In this document: positions 34,201 to 41,507 of the stretch, in pieces
How positions within the stretch are numbered: position 1 is the stretch's first letter
Layout of the letters: each line of letters starts with the position of its first letter
Source: a virus
Direction: 5' to 3' (one strand)
DNA length: 64,000 nucleotides
IMG/VR virus record: IMGVR_UViG_3300032050_000068
Location: 22,415 to 86,414 of that record
Made by a program: the position numbers and the translations under genes
The notes under the pieces: model-generated
The model's input: only the letters and a program-made list of their open reading frames with translations
Told to the model about the DNA's origin: nothing
The model's database searches: none

Positions 34201-35901
34201 AAGACTCCTAACACTTATAGTAAAACTATAAATAGGATAAAAGGTAAACTTACTCATACTGTAAAACCGGGTGCTACTAATAATAGAGCCGGCCAAGTAA
34301 GATCTCTTATTGAAAGAGAATACTATGGTAAACAATATAGCGGTGAGGGAAGCTCTGTCTACTTAGATAAATTTATTGGCAAACTACAAAAGCTATCATC
34401 AAGAGCTTCACTAGCAGTAAACTTACCTTCAGATTTAAAAAACAGATATGGTCAGATAGTACAAAATATTATTGAATCAGCTGGTGGTGGATTTATTACT
34501 GTAAAAGATTTAGGAAAAGGTAAACTATGGGCTACTCCAGCTATGTTAGAGTGGGTAGCTAAGAGTGTATATACAAAAGGTGTTCCTGCATTATCATCTC
34601 AGATAATTGAAATGTTTGATGCAGCCTTTAAATTTGAAGATGACTTTGGAAGATCTGTCTCTAGAAACATGTCAAAGGATCTTATGAATGGAGAGTGGAT
34701 GTACAACATTAGAAAAAATGCTGAAATGGAAGCAGCTTTACAACTTTTTGGTGCATTTTTAAATGCTGAAAAAGTAGAGCAAAGACTTTCTAATGGTAAG
34801 ACTATCACTATTAACTATAAAGATGCATGGCAACTTAATAAAGATACTGGTATAGCTGAATTAAAACCAGGTGTTGATCCAGCATGGTATAATAGAACAG
34901 TATATCATGAGTATGTTAAAGGTCAAACACTTGAAGAAATTGCTCAAATGTATGGTGTTACTGTTGAAGAACTTCAGCAAAGAAATAAAGTTGTTAGTGC
35001 TATAGAATTTGAAGAAGGTAAAGAAATTATAATTGCTAAATCTGAGAAATTTAAACAGTTTAGAAATAAATTTCAGGGTGTATCTCACAGATTGTATGGT
35101 TCATATGATAAGTTTGCTCAAGCTGAAGGTAATATGTATTTACCATATAGAATGTTTACATTCATGAGAAAGTGGTTTATACCAATGCTTACAAACAGAT
35201 GGGGAGCTGCAGTAGAAATAGAAGATGGTAAGTTCTGGAAACCAAAAATGAAAAAAAGATATGATTGGATGACCGGTAAAACTACTATGGGCTTTTATGT
35301 AAATGCATATCTTGGAATGAAAGAACTTATTAAAAGTAAAGGTAAGTATTGGGCTTATATGCCACTTGATCAAAAAAGAGATTTGATGAGAACTCTTTCT
35401 GAAGGATTATTTATAATAACTGCCGCTCTTCTTGCATCAATGCTTTGGGGTTATGATCCAGATGATAAGAAAAGATTTGATAAACTTAGAGCAAGATCAG
35501 GAGCTTTATTTACTGATGACTTTAAAACATGGGGATTTATTCAAAATCATATGCTTTTATTATTATTAGGTGTACAAGCTGAAACTTCAGCATTTGTTCC
35601 ACTACCAACAATTGCTGGTGTAAACCTTGGAGCAGATGATTATATTAAAATGGTTACTACAACTACATCTGCATTTGGAAATACCATTAGTTTATATGCT
35701 AAAATATTTGAAGATGTATTCCAACTAATTACATTTAATGATAAAGCATACTATAGTAGAAAAGAGGGTGAATACTTCTGGCAACAAGAGGGGTCACCAA
35801 AAGTTATAGGTCACTTACTTAAGAGTGTTGGTATTAATGGTAACACAGGTCAAGTAGATAAGGCATTAGAAGGATTTGAAAGTGCAGGTAAATTAAAATA
35901 A
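28279..35901 (+). CDS. Giant virion protein with AbiEii-like nucleotidyltransferase, zincin and LysM domains, 2540 aa
   Basis: I chose the ATG at 28279, whose A is the last base of the RNAP stop (TAATG), over a TTG nine bases upstream. Residues about 440-640 show a nucleotidyltransferase fold. G448-S449 opens the motif, HDID (D468, D470) supplies the paired aspartates and LDFF (D591) the third. GRGKDLTDLIYF (623-634) matches the C-terminal helix typical of AbiEii-type enzymes. A second zincin follows with HELSH (H744, E745, H748) and E808/E809 about 60 residues on. A LysM-like domain lies at about 2207-2254 (TLEEIAQMYGVTVEELQQRN), and a hydrophobic segment at 2377-2392. LysM domains bind peptidoglycan, which suits a protein crossing the envelope. 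It is the last giant gene before the small basic protein. Targets of the enzyme domains are unknown. Confidence 0.85.
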   Translation: MFCESRSTVLEDLKKRGILGEFNDILDPIEFNKFNEEFTRFIQLKYPNLKLEENDSFFNEPYEVQTRYPYSSRFYRDDINVTLYAQPNDELFQILDDVRIQQEIKEETKDFDILKEPVSNFEDDESLNPMFMRDNFNNSSLNREFSNRLRTSLISFMEGLNIKIDQDLDEIISSDRRTWIDENGVRRTKEDPLAAFDILQKYMALKRNVSDKTLAMQSANVIFQFLGKKSKLGLELWKGINSWSRYDELYNKYNTRRLEVEDEQTAEEVTPYGERDMAAETVREIYKYDPARFNPYAHRQVIIEFIAGMLVVGVENGYDGSKRKNPDISKEYFESLGYKDKYAENWIIRMFNKLWNWWQANIKDNKAITIYKEAELRDTVLDIVDDVYKKNYEKFIRSYYEDSNGKFFSSKGEEFEQKYYNQSLNRDPFAKGIVEKLFNSPFEYFLSGSLVLRKYGRVVRAISEDLHDIDGVISLEQFNSEKNAAQFLKWIEERGLPLSKARSRKNSETFKKEVLPYLEAQSWYKNLKEQFPSWNFDTAFIGKDHKKGESITITGYVEHPTETETVQDGLASYGGKIVPNMVTRPKRYVLDFFLRTQEGNYPEIFDQYYKDWKQIFEAKINMGRGKDLTDLIYFQPFFEDKYKFTNRGFRYFTFADDHFTNMPDKSDLTVDEGKINNERAKEAADALGQKIAESLGVQYMYVTEQEARQILESRKKKYNGEPAFFFGGAVYIVGDNVNFDTVLHELSHPLLRAIYRENKTLFTNLYNSLMATTEGQIIRDHVIKNYPELPEYTIDANGERQLNPLFMEETLAYALQRKAANQVTNQIESEGFESFIGKLLSVLKDLLKKIFGSKVKVADINVNTKIDKLAEMLLTDTFEYNVEAIKNEDIVAFAREIKDMANRLVKDVKADKIQESINDLFATNQLIYEKAINFKTRSPLYQKMLKEALFVKGTKELLPRIKRSLAGFQTITNYEDLSVDEIIKNTVEAERARTQDLTNRARSFINSVAVVNNISQNIFSDLNRMQKTKEFNSRDAVALLFLYRSSIRSWNDMFNTFDEFLIEQDDFDVTQPNELTDLINETKNNLLRADKKIRDIYQENSVNFYVEVTGYMNDFLMQELGNNLKNALTNKLSVSEIEELYNGVIKQSFTDQDLDELYAKYEKKGIESKYIKKFIDDYKEFLLNQDTITDGLSGKLKDVSWFNRFFESYTSSNDPIVGGLAIFINDQITEANNRALEKSYQFRKKLQPLLEKIGYSTLKTRQLVDLLMFKDKILYVDPKTKKPVEKEILTFLNEFGNGWRYVQDLLEYKIDEAWSSEDQEKIRTAVDEYRAFKRDYMHDEYIQEVYQKDSVFDKYGDIGKMAWLARKMALDAYNNESNELTDELERFQKYSTLQSLWQDYKNLYSLKYADGSDKVDDPINGIYDLTITRILLEHRESTGDYYEFIPRAGSLQTAFNEFLSLKDQEGATPEEIEEAKKEWVKQNLRVAYTEDFYNSRKDLITKLKALQSKVNTVIEEDFDISNAYSEIYNLMYAYKDEQGQPIPEELGVDKLKTIKELNQKIIDYKAKFDTKTGLSRDESEELDLYIAISKKDPAKLTPEQKLRYRTLLEKQAKTGLSVGEVALMQSIYADLSSLTQKIPTEYYVDALNEHLQRLNVAPINVEDATNFINSDEMKALLEKDGKLVDWFRVNHVSRKVKNRKTRKIEVKYERTMANSLSVPKNPEYYEKTVLLNELTGEEETFNGLPNARHSIYRIKDKYRTGYNPQTGEVELQVGVHIDNKGQYLPRLFTNVNDPNSAKDDRYINKDYMRLKDQPNSVRFQLLEVMKEAHLSFQEDKSNKSKLYLDMPRYVLRDNLSRLQAGKLGERYSQIKKGIGQSIRDAWGKSVDEVELEHNYERDNNLQEYRLVNTDLNSEEVSYIPVTGLYNLDIDNTDPDVVRGMFKYLLSLEQQSQLLQTLPLVNSILDTLEDPANAPKTPNTYSKTINRIKGKLTHTVKPGATNNRAGQVRSLIEREYYGKQYSGEGSSVYLDKFIGKLQKLSSRASLAVNLPSDLKNRYGQIVQNIIESAGGGFITVKDLGKGKLWATPAMLEWVAKSVYTKGVPALSSQIIEMFDAAFKFEDDFGRSVSRNMSKDLMNGEWMYNIRKNAEMEAALQLFGAFLNAEKVEQRLSNGKTITINYKDAWQLNKDTGIAELKPGVDPAWYNRTVYHEYVKGQTLEEIAQMYGVTVEELQQRNKVVSAIEFEEGKEIIIAKSEKFKQFRNKFQGVSHRLYGSYDKFAQAEGNMYLPYRMFTFMRKWFIPMLTNRWGAAVEIEDGKFWKPKMKKRYDWMTGKTTMGFYVNAYLGMKELIKSKGKYWAYMPLDQKRDLMRTLSEGLFIITAALLASMLWGYDPDDKKRFDKLRARSGALFTDDFKTWGFIQNHMLLLLLGVQAETSAFVPLPTIAGVNLGADDYIKMVTTTTSAFGNTISLYAKIFEDVFQLITFNDKAYYSRKEGEYFWQQEGSPKVIGHLLKSVGINGNTGQVDKALEGFESAGKLK

Positions 35902-35907
35902 TAAATA

Positions 35908-36048
35908 ATGGCAAAGGCAACAACAGGAACAGTAAGGACTTATAGAAAAGTAAAAGTAACCCGTCCAGGTGTACATGCTAAAACTAAAACTTCTAAGTCT
36001 AAAAGATCAAAAAACTACAAAAAAGCTTATAGAGCACAAGGTAGATGA
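35908..36048 (+). CDS. Small highly basic protein, 46 aa
   Basis: An ATG six bases after the previous stop opens a 46-residue frame ending in TGA. The product has about 18 Lys/Arg and no Asp or Glu: MAKATTGTVRTYRKVKV at the N-terminus, then SKSKRSKNYKKAYRAQGR. Such composition suits nucleic-acid or polyanion binding, for example DNA packing in the head, or simply a late structural peptide. It is the last gene of the plus-strand arm and is immediately followed by a bidirectional terminator. Codon use (AGA, AAA, ACT) matches the neighbours. No family assignment is possible from so short a sequence. Confidence 0.7.
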   Translation: MAKATTGTVRTYRKVKVTRPGVHAKTKTSKSKRSKNYKKAYRAQGR

Positions 36049-36049
36049 G

Positions 36050-36083
36050 AAAAAAAAGGGGAACCCGAAGGCTCCCCTTATTT
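36050..36083. terminator. Bidirectional intrinsic terminator between the two arms
   Basis: The stem GGGGA...TCCCC with inner CC/GG pairs and a CGAA loop (36058-36077) has an A-run on its left (36050-36057) and a TTATTT stretch on its right. Read rightwards it can end the late operon; read leftwards it is followed by seven or more T residues and can end the 57-aa gene. It sits exactly where the two transcription directions meet. Confidence 0.85.
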
Positions 36084-36255
36084 ATTCATCTTCTTCACAA
36101 CAGTCACAATCTTCTGACTCTTGTTCCCCATATTCATTATCAAACCATTCTCTGGCACTTGCCTTAGTTTGCATTTCATAACAACCACAATACATACTAC
36201 TTGCTCCTGCAAGGTATGCTTCAATTAATGCTTTTTTAAATGCTACTGGATGCAT
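36082..36255 (-). CDS. Small acidic Cys-rich protein, 57 aa
   Basis: A 57-codon frame read leftwards starts MHPVAFKKALIEAYLAGASS and has an aromatic W-F-D-N-E segment. It ends in a strongly acidic tail with cysteines (residues 45-57, including DCDCC). A second cysteine pair (CGC) lies near residue 23, so a metal-binding fold is possible. Small phage proteins with a helical A-x-x-A-x-x-A-G start and a W-F-E/D-x-x segment are common in Bacteroidota phages, but I know no function for them. It lies downstream of the terminator that closes the DUF932-like gene, so it needs read-through or its own promoter, and it ends at the inter-arm terminator. Confidence 0.65.
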   Translation of the reverse strand: MHPVAFKKALIEAYLAGASSMYCGCYEMQTKASAREWFDNEYGEQESEDCDCCEEDE

Positions 36256-36284
36256 GTCTTTTATTTTTGTAAAACTAAGTTAAT

Positions 36285-36316
36285 AAAAAAAAAGGGGATA
36301 GCCGAAGCTACCCCCT
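36285..36316 (-). terminator. Intrinsic terminator after the DUF932-like gene
   Basis: Read leftwards: a GC-rich stem (GGGG and TAGC at 36294-36302 paired with GCTA and CCCC at 36307-36314, CGAA loop) followed by nine T residues (36285-36293 on the plus strand are A). It is 40 bases past the stop at 36357, the expected place for the end of the DNA polymerase/DUF932-like unit. Confidence 0.85.
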
Positions 36317-36356
36317 AGATGATAAATCAATAAATCCTTATATGCTAACAAGGATG

Positions 36357-37562
36357 TCAAAAGAAATCTGGAACATCCTCTGTTCCAGTTTCTGTTTCAT
36401 TAAAATCTAGATCAAAATCTAGATCTGTATCTTCACTATTTTCAACTACTACAACAGAAGCTTTAGTAGTTTCATTAAGATCAATTGTATCTATAACAAC
36501 TGGTGCCTCAAATACATTACCTACAGGATCTGTATATTGAACAATTTTATCTTGGGGAAAAATGTCCTCAGATTTTTCTTCCTCAATTTCCCTTTCAATT
36601 GGAACTAGTAATTGATCTAACACAGCATCATCATCCTCATCTATATCAAATGGAAGTATCTCAGGTTCATTTGTGTCTTCAATGATTTCTTCTGATCGGT
36701 GCAGATCATCTGCACAGATAGTCTCATCTTGCACCACTTCTGATTCAACTTCTGCAATTTGATCAAGAATATTTGTTTGTGCTGGATCTACATATAAAGG
36801 ATCTTCTACTGGTGCACTAACAGCTTGAACTGGTTGACTAACTGGTGCACTAAAGTCACAGATTGTTCCTATGAAATAATGCAAGATTCTTTGGTCTTCC
36901 ATCCAAGTCTTAGGATGTGATGACTGTAATGCATTGGTTACATAGTTATAGAATGCCCATAAACTATCTGTATTAGCAAATACATGATAAGGCTTCTTCA
37001 TTTGATCTCTTACAACACTAGCTTGTTCTGTAGTAAGTATTTCATACTCGGCAAATAGTACCCCTAACAGCTGTGATTGTCTCCTTCTATTTAAAGAGAT
37101 AGTTTCCATTACAGCTTTATCAGAGCATAACTGAGTATAATACATATATGCATTAGTAATGTAATCATCAATAGTAGCTTTGACTTCTGTATCTGCAGTA
37201 CCTGTATGTTTTCTAACCCAGCTTCCAACTTCTCCAGAGATCATGACAGAACCACTATTATTTATATATGCACCAACTACACATTTAAACTTTACTTGTT
37301 TATTATAACTGTTTGTCCAAGCAAACATCATTGACAACTCAGGATCATTATTAAAGTTTAGTTTGTAAACTCCCTGAGCAATTTGTCCATCAGCAGTACA
37401 TCTGTACTCTTCATCTACAATCCCAAACCCTGCATTAGCAAGGGCTTGATAAGCATAATCAATAACAAATTGATGACTAATTACAGTATAACTAGCACCA
37501 TGATTTGGTAGAGGCACACTTACTAAATGTGCCTTTGTTGTGTTTTGAATTTTCTTTGGCAT
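36357..37562 (-). CDS. DUF932-like phage protein with long acidic tail, 401 aa
   Basis: The first 250 residues resemble DUF932 (phage/plasmid-like) proteins: VPLPNHGASYTVISHQFVID near the start, then a beta-rich core with SGEVGSWVRKHTG near residue 110. The last 140 residues are disordered and very acidic, with many D/E runs. The gene follows DNA polymerase with a two-base gap and is the last in that unit, before a strong terminator. DUF932 members occur in many phages and plasmids, but I know no established activity. Position suggests a replication or DNA-mimic role; that is inference. The FDID and DLDFD stretches in the acidic tail are compositional, not catalytic motifs. Confidence 0.65.
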   Translation of the reverse strand: MPKKIQNTTKAHLVSVPLPNHGASYTVISHQFVIDYAYQALANAGFGIVDEEYRCTADGQIAQGVYKLNFNNDPELSMMFAWTNSYNKQVKFKCVVGAYINNSGSVMISGEVGSWVRKHTGTADTEVKATIDDYITNAYMYYTQLCSDKAVMETISLNRRRQSQLLGVLFAEYEILTTEQASVVRDQMKKPYHVFANTDSLWAFYNYVTNALQSSHPKTWMEDQRILHYFIGTICDFSAPVSQPVQAVSAPVEDPLYVDPAQTNILDQIAEVESEVVQDETICADDLHRSEEIIEDTNEPEILPFDIDEDDDAVLDQLLVPIEREIEEEKSEDIFPQDKIVQYTDPVGNVFEAPVVIDTIDLNETTKASVVVVENSEDTDLDFDLDFNETETGTEDVPDFF

Positions 37563-37564
37563 AA

Positions 37565-39463
37565 TTAAAATAAACTTAATTGATTTGTATTTGGCTCTAG
37601 AGATTCTATTTCTTTTCTAATCTTCTCTAGATAATAATCATAATTTAAATCATATTCAGAAAATGGATTATCATGATGGTTGGTATATAGAGTTTGTAAC
37701 CATCTTCCAGCTTCTACTTGTATTTCCCGGCCATCAGTGTTATGTTTCTTGATAATCTTACTACCTGATTTAGAGATGAAATACCTAATAGTATCCTGAA
37801 GTTTTGTTTCTGTATATTCTCCAAATTCTATTTTATGTTCAGTAAATCTCCAATCACCTTTTATCTTGACTCCTCCACAGAAATCAAAAATGTTTAAATT
37901 TTCTTTTATAAATATTTCAGGTTTAATACCATTTACAAAATATGCATGTAAGGCTTTTGGAATAATTAAAAAACTTTTGTTCTTATGTAAAGCTAGATTA
38001 TCATACTCAAATCTACCCTTACATTTAGACTTACCATCTTCAGTTACAGCAATATAATTATTTACATCACCTAGAACTATCTTACTATATGTGCCGTGCT
38101 CAAGTTCAAGATTAGTTATCTGCTCCCATCTTTTGCAAATCTCCATATATTTATCTTGATACTCTCTTGGAATCATAGTTTCAAGACCATCTGTATTCTG
38201 CATTAATGGAACTGCATTTGGAATCTCTTCACAAATCATTTCATACAACATAGTAAGACTCAACTGACCATTGATGGTAATTCTCATAGTAAACTCTGGG
38301 TCATACAAGAAACTATTCTCATCATTGCTAAGACCATAAGTAGAATTTAGAATGATCTTATATACATAGTTCTTAGGATCAGACTTTGGTATCTTCTTTC
38401 TTTCCTCAAAGAACCACTCATATAGATTACAAAATTCTTGCTGCGGCAAATGAGCTGGAGCCCATTTATTTCTTATAGCAAGATTAGGATAGAAACTTAC
38501 AACATCAGATGTCATAATAACCATATCAGAGTTTGATTTATACACTTTACTTTCTCTAGCACCGTGCACACCACCAAGACCAAAGTCAGTTTTTACACCT
38601 TTATACTGTACAGAATACTTAAAACCTCCTTTAGTTTCATTTGGGAATATAACTACTTCATTAAATTTATTAAGCAATCTTTGAAAAGTAGCTGTTTCAA
38701 ACTTTATATAAGGCAGAATAATATCGGCAACAGTAATTTTAGGTCTGTAAGTTCTCATGTTTCTTAAGTCCCATTTCTTTATTCCTGTTTGGTTACTTAG
38801 AAAATGAAGAAATAATTCTTTAGAAATTCTAGGTTCAGATGCTGAAAATAAATCAATATTATATTCTTGTGTTAAAGATCTACGTAAATCAATCTGCCCT
38901 TTACTAAGTTGCATAATTTGTTTAGTAGACTTGACATCATTAATACAATACCTAATAATTGGTTCTATTTGCTGAGCAACAATATGACTAGTATGATGAA
39001 TTGGCATGTCTACAATGTTGTGCCAGTCCATAGTATACTGAATCCATTTTAATGAACTTCTCTTAGCTGGATTATCCCAATGATTAAGTTTAAATACATC
39101 AATCTGTCTTATCTGGAGATCTTTTTGACTAAATTCTAAAAACTCACCAGAGTTTTGTTTATTAATAATTTGTTGTGCTTTTGAATATAAATAAGCTGCA
39201 ACATCCTGTGCAGACATACTGCACAGATCATTCTGTTTTCTTAATATATATTCAGTGATTTGACTATCAAAGCCAAGACCATTAAAGCTGACATGCCATT
39301 CATTAAAGGTTTTGTTCCTATTTAGAAAGTTTACTAGTTCTTCAGTGTCATTTCTAGACTCATGAACTACAAAAATTTCCCGGTCATCAGATTTAATATC
39401 TTCAAATACTGCTATGAAACAATTACTAAGAGTTTCATAGTCCATTACCCAATGTGTTTTCAT
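37565..39463 (-). CDS. Family B DNA polymerase with proofreading exonuclease, 632 aa
   Basis: All three exonuclease motifs are present: DYE at 8-10 (Exo I), N61-G-L-G-F-D66 (Exo II) and Y172-C-I-N-D176 (Exo III). Polymerase motif A is DVVSFYPNLA (D320), motif B is KIILNSTYG (369-377), and motif C is QNTDGLE (N423, D425) instead of the usual DTDS. The second aspartate, which binds metal, is kept; the first is replaced by Asn. At 632 residues it is compact for the family. Crassvirales carry either family A or family B replicative polymerases; this one has B. It sits in a unit with the DUF932-like gene, behind a terminator and a short leader with a six-G run. Assignment is very secure. Confidence 0.95.
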   Translation of the reverse strand: MKTHWVMDYETLSNCFIAVFEDIKSDDREIFVVHESRNDTEELVNFLNRNKTFNEWHVSFNGLGFDSQITEYILRKQNDLCSMSAQDVAAYLYSKAQQIINKQNSGEFLEFSQKDLQIRQIDVFKLNHWDNPAKRSSLKWIQYTMDWHNIVDMPIHHTSHIVAQQIEPIIRYCINDVKSTKQIMQLSKGQIDLRRSLTQEYNIDLFSASEPRISKELFLHFLSNQTGIKKWDLRNMRTYRPKITVADIILPYIKFETATFQRLLNKFNEVVIFPNETKGGFKYSVQYKGVKTDFGLGGVHGARESKVYKSNSDMVIMTSDVVSFYPNLAIRNKWAPAHLPQQEFCNLYEWFFEERKKIPKSDPKNYVYKIILNSTYGLSNDENSFLYDPEFTMRITINGQLSLTMLYEMICEEIPNAVPLMQNTDGLETMIPREYQDKYMEICKRWEQITNLELEHGTYSKIVLGDVNNYIAVTEDGKSKCKGRFEYDNLALHKNKSFLIIPKALHAYFVNGIKPEIFIKENLNIFDFCGGVKIKGDWRFTEHKIEFGEYTETKLQDTIRYFISKSGSKIIKKHNTDGREIQVEAGRWLQTLYTNHHDNPFSEYDLNYDYYLEKIRKEIESLEPNTNQLSLF

Positions 39464-39475
39464 AAGATTTGTTCA

Positions 39476-39497
39476 GTTAAGCTGTCCCCCCGTTAAG
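39476..39497 (-). promoter_or_regulatory. DNA polymerase leader with direct repeat flanking a G6 run
   Basis: Between a terminator and the polymerase start codon, GTTAAG occurs twice (39476-39481 and 39492-39497) on either side of six C residues (39486-39491; six G on the transcribed strand). A G6 run stands out in such AT-rich DNA. Placement suggests an operator or promoter element for the polymerase gene; no consensus was matched. Confidence 0.3.
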
Positions 39498-39532
39498 TTA
39501 AAATAAAAGGGAGTGCCTGTAAACACTCCCTT
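39497..39532 (-). terminator. Intrinsic terminator upstream of DNA polymerase
   Basis: Read leftwards: AAGGGAGTG (39524-39532) pairs perfectly with CACTCCCTT (39507-39515) around an eight-base loop and is followed by TTATTTTAA. It lies 24 bases past the stop at 39556 and should end the transcript of the 114-aa gene. Confidence 0.9.
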
Positions 39533-39555
39533 CTGGTAGAATTAAACTATTTATG

Positions 39556-39900
39556 TTAGTTATTCATAAATGTTTTATAATCAAACTCAGCATTAACTGC
39601 AAAAGTTTTAATTAATTCTTCAATAGCATTTAGGTCTTCTATATAGAATTCTTGAAACACTTCTATCTTGTGTCTTTCTTGTTTAGTTCCACGGTTGCCT
39701 GATATGGCAATACCGTACTCATCAAGTTTGGGCAACATATGTAAAGAAGTTTTTCTAATCTTTGATACAATAACAAAAACTTTGCTATCTGGATCAAAAA
39801 TACATTCTACATAAGGACATGATTCTGCAATTGGAATCAATCTAAAAGTTTGTTTGTCTTGCCAAGTTGACTGGACAATCATCATTGTTTTTTCACTCAT
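39556..39900 (-). CDS. Conserved phage protein of unknown function, 114 aa
   Basis: A compact mixed alpha/beta protein, MSEKTMMIVQSTWQDKQTFR at the start, with no signal peptide or membrane segment. I recognise no domain. It is the last gene of the unit that starts with the 433-aa gene and ends at the terminator at 39497-39532, and it follows an exonuclease and a 188-aa protein. Co-expression with recombination genes is the only functional hint. Confidence 0.65.
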   Translation of the reverse strand: MSEKTMMIVQSTWQDKQTFRLIPIAESCPYVECIFDPDSKVFVIVSKIRKTSLHMLPKLDEYGIAISGNRGTKQERHKIEVFQEFYIEDLNAIEELIKTFAVNAEFDYKTFMNN

Positions 39901-39919
39901 TTTGTTGGTTTTAACAAAG

Positions 39920-40486
39920 TTATTGAATTATTTTAATGTTTTCCAAATCTGCTACTTCAATAAGTAAATTTTCTTTTTCAAAATCTGGCTTATTGCATAG
40001 CTCACCAACAGATTTGAGTATTTCAACATCTACACCTAGTATTTTAGCATATGTTTCAAAATGATTTTCAGGAAACAGGTAGCTTTCTACATAAGCATAG
40101 TTACCACTTCTCTTATCAAAGAAGTCTAGAATTTTGCGCTTTGTATTTGTATTCATTTTACTGTACTTTCCATCTAGAAAGTATGACCAATCATCACTTA
40201 AATCAGAAAAATTAAAAATTGCAACTAGTTTATCTTCATCTACCTTAGTAAAATCAACAAGTCTATTATGTTTGAGTAAAATATTTTTCTCAAACTGTAA
40301 ATATTCCATGTCAGTTCTTGTATGGTATACACAAACTAGTTTCATATCCTCAGAGTTTACTTTGTTTTCCCAAGAGAGATAAGTCTCACCTGGAACAACA
40401 CTTGTACCTCTTTTAATGCCCAAGAGCGGATATAAAAATATCTTGGACTTCTGGAAGTATTTCCTATAAAGCGCATCAATTACCAT
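39920..40486 (-). CDS. Conserved phage protein of unknown function, 188 aa
   Basis: The product starts MVIDALYRKYFQKSKIFLYP and contains a strand-helix pattern with several aromatic residues (NFSDLSDDWSYFLDGKYS near residue 95). I have a weak impression that similar proteins occur in other crAss-like genomes but can name no domain. It starts a few bases after the exonuclease stop, so translation is probably coupled. No signal peptide or transmembrane segment. Confidence 0.65.
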   Translation of the reverse strand: MVIDALYRKYFQKSKIFLYPLLGIKRGTSVVPGETYLSWENKVNSEDMKLVCVYHTRTDMEYLQFEKNILLKHNRLVDFTKVDEDKLVAIFNFSDLSDDWSYFLDGKYSKMNTNTKRKILDFFDKRSGNYAYVESYLFPENHFETYAKILGVDVEILKSVGELCNKPDFEKENLLIEVADLENIKIIQ

Positions 40487-40490
40487 AATT

Positions 40491-41507
40491 TTACAATTTT
40501 ACATTACCTACTGCTAAGTCATATGGCAAGTCATATTTCTTCTCTGTATAGTGCCATACAGCCACTTCTAACACAGACTTAAAATCCTTTTGCCACTTAG
40601 ACATTGTTTCTCTTGACACTTGATATGGATAAACTAAATTGTATTTGTCAATTACAATAAAGGTTACTTGTACTTGCCAAGATGTTATATCTGGTTTGCC
40701 TTTCAAAAATTTATGTGTTGCCAGTATATAATAGATAACAGCTTGAATCCAATACTTATAATACTCAACAGCATCAGGAAAATCTTGAATAGACTTGCCA
40801 GTAGTTTTTAAGTCATTAATAAATATAACTTTTGCTTGGTTGTCTATAACTACATTATCAAGGAATCCATTAAATCCAAAGGGCAACTGATCATGATCTA
40901 TTTTGATATGCAACTCATTATATATCTCAATATGATCATCTTCCTCAGCTTTGTCTAATGCTAATAAAGCTCTAACATCATTATTAGTTTTTAGTATCTC
41001 TACCTGTGCTTTGCAGCCATCCAAAGTTGGTTGATCTACTACTGCTTTATCTTGACTTTGTTTGAGGAATTCAAAATACTCTTTGTTCTCATCTGTTAGA
41101 ATTTTTTCTAATCTTTGAGCATCTGTTTTGAGTGATTGATAAAGATTTGCTGTAAGAAGCTGTGTGAGTATATCTGTTGAGTAGTCTTCCAAAAGTAAAG
41201 AATTATTTCCTACTGAGCAATGTATTCTAAAAATATTATCAATAATTTTTCTTTGACTATCTGTTGGAAGTTTACCCGGTAATGATACAAATTGCTCATC
41301 ATACTTCTCAGGCTCAAATAAAAGACAGTGCAGAACCCGCCCTCCTACAAGGTGCGGGTCTGTACTATCCTCTCTCTGGTTGAGCACATAATGATTATAA
41401 AATAGTGCAGGAGAATATAGTAGTTTATTTAAGCCACTATAGCTAAAATAAAACTTCTCCTTATAAAATCTCTCTAGTTCATCAGAACCATTCAAAACCA
41501 TTGTCAT
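40491..41507 (-). CDS. RecE/Cas4-type PD-(D/E)XK exonuclease, 338 aa
   Basis: The N-terminal part reads FSYSGLNKLLYSPALFYNHY, then GGRVLHCLLFEPEKYDEQFV with H60, the typical opening of the exonuclease VIII / DUF3799 group. The catalytic core follows: GFLDNVV (D217), then INDLKTTGKS (D232, K234), then an A-V-x-Y-Y-K-Y-W-I-Q-A-x-x-Y helix. These are the H, D, DxK and QxxxY elements of RecB-like nucleases. It probably resects DNA ends for recombination together with the Sak4-like ATPase and the ssDNA-binding protein encoded upstream. It starts inside the last codons of the 433-aa gene (26-base overlap). A second ATG six bases in is also possible. Confidence 0.85.
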   Translation of the reverse strand: MTMVLNGSDELERFYKEKFYFSYSGLNKLLYSPALFYNHYVLNQREDSTDPHLVGGRVLHCLLFEPEKYDEQFVSLPGKLPTDSQRKIIDNIFRIHCSVGNNSLLLEDYSTDILTQLLTANLYQSLKTDAQRLEKILTDENKEYFEFLKQSQDKAVVDQPTLDGCKAQVEILKTNNDVRALLALDKAEEDDHIEIYNELHIKIDHDQLPFGFNGFLDNVVIDNQAKVIFINDLKTTGKSIQDFPDAVEYYKYWIQAVIYYILATHKFLKGKPDITSWQVQVTFIVIDKYNLVYPYQVSRETMSKWQKDFKSVLEVAVWHYTEKKYDLPYDLAVGNVKL

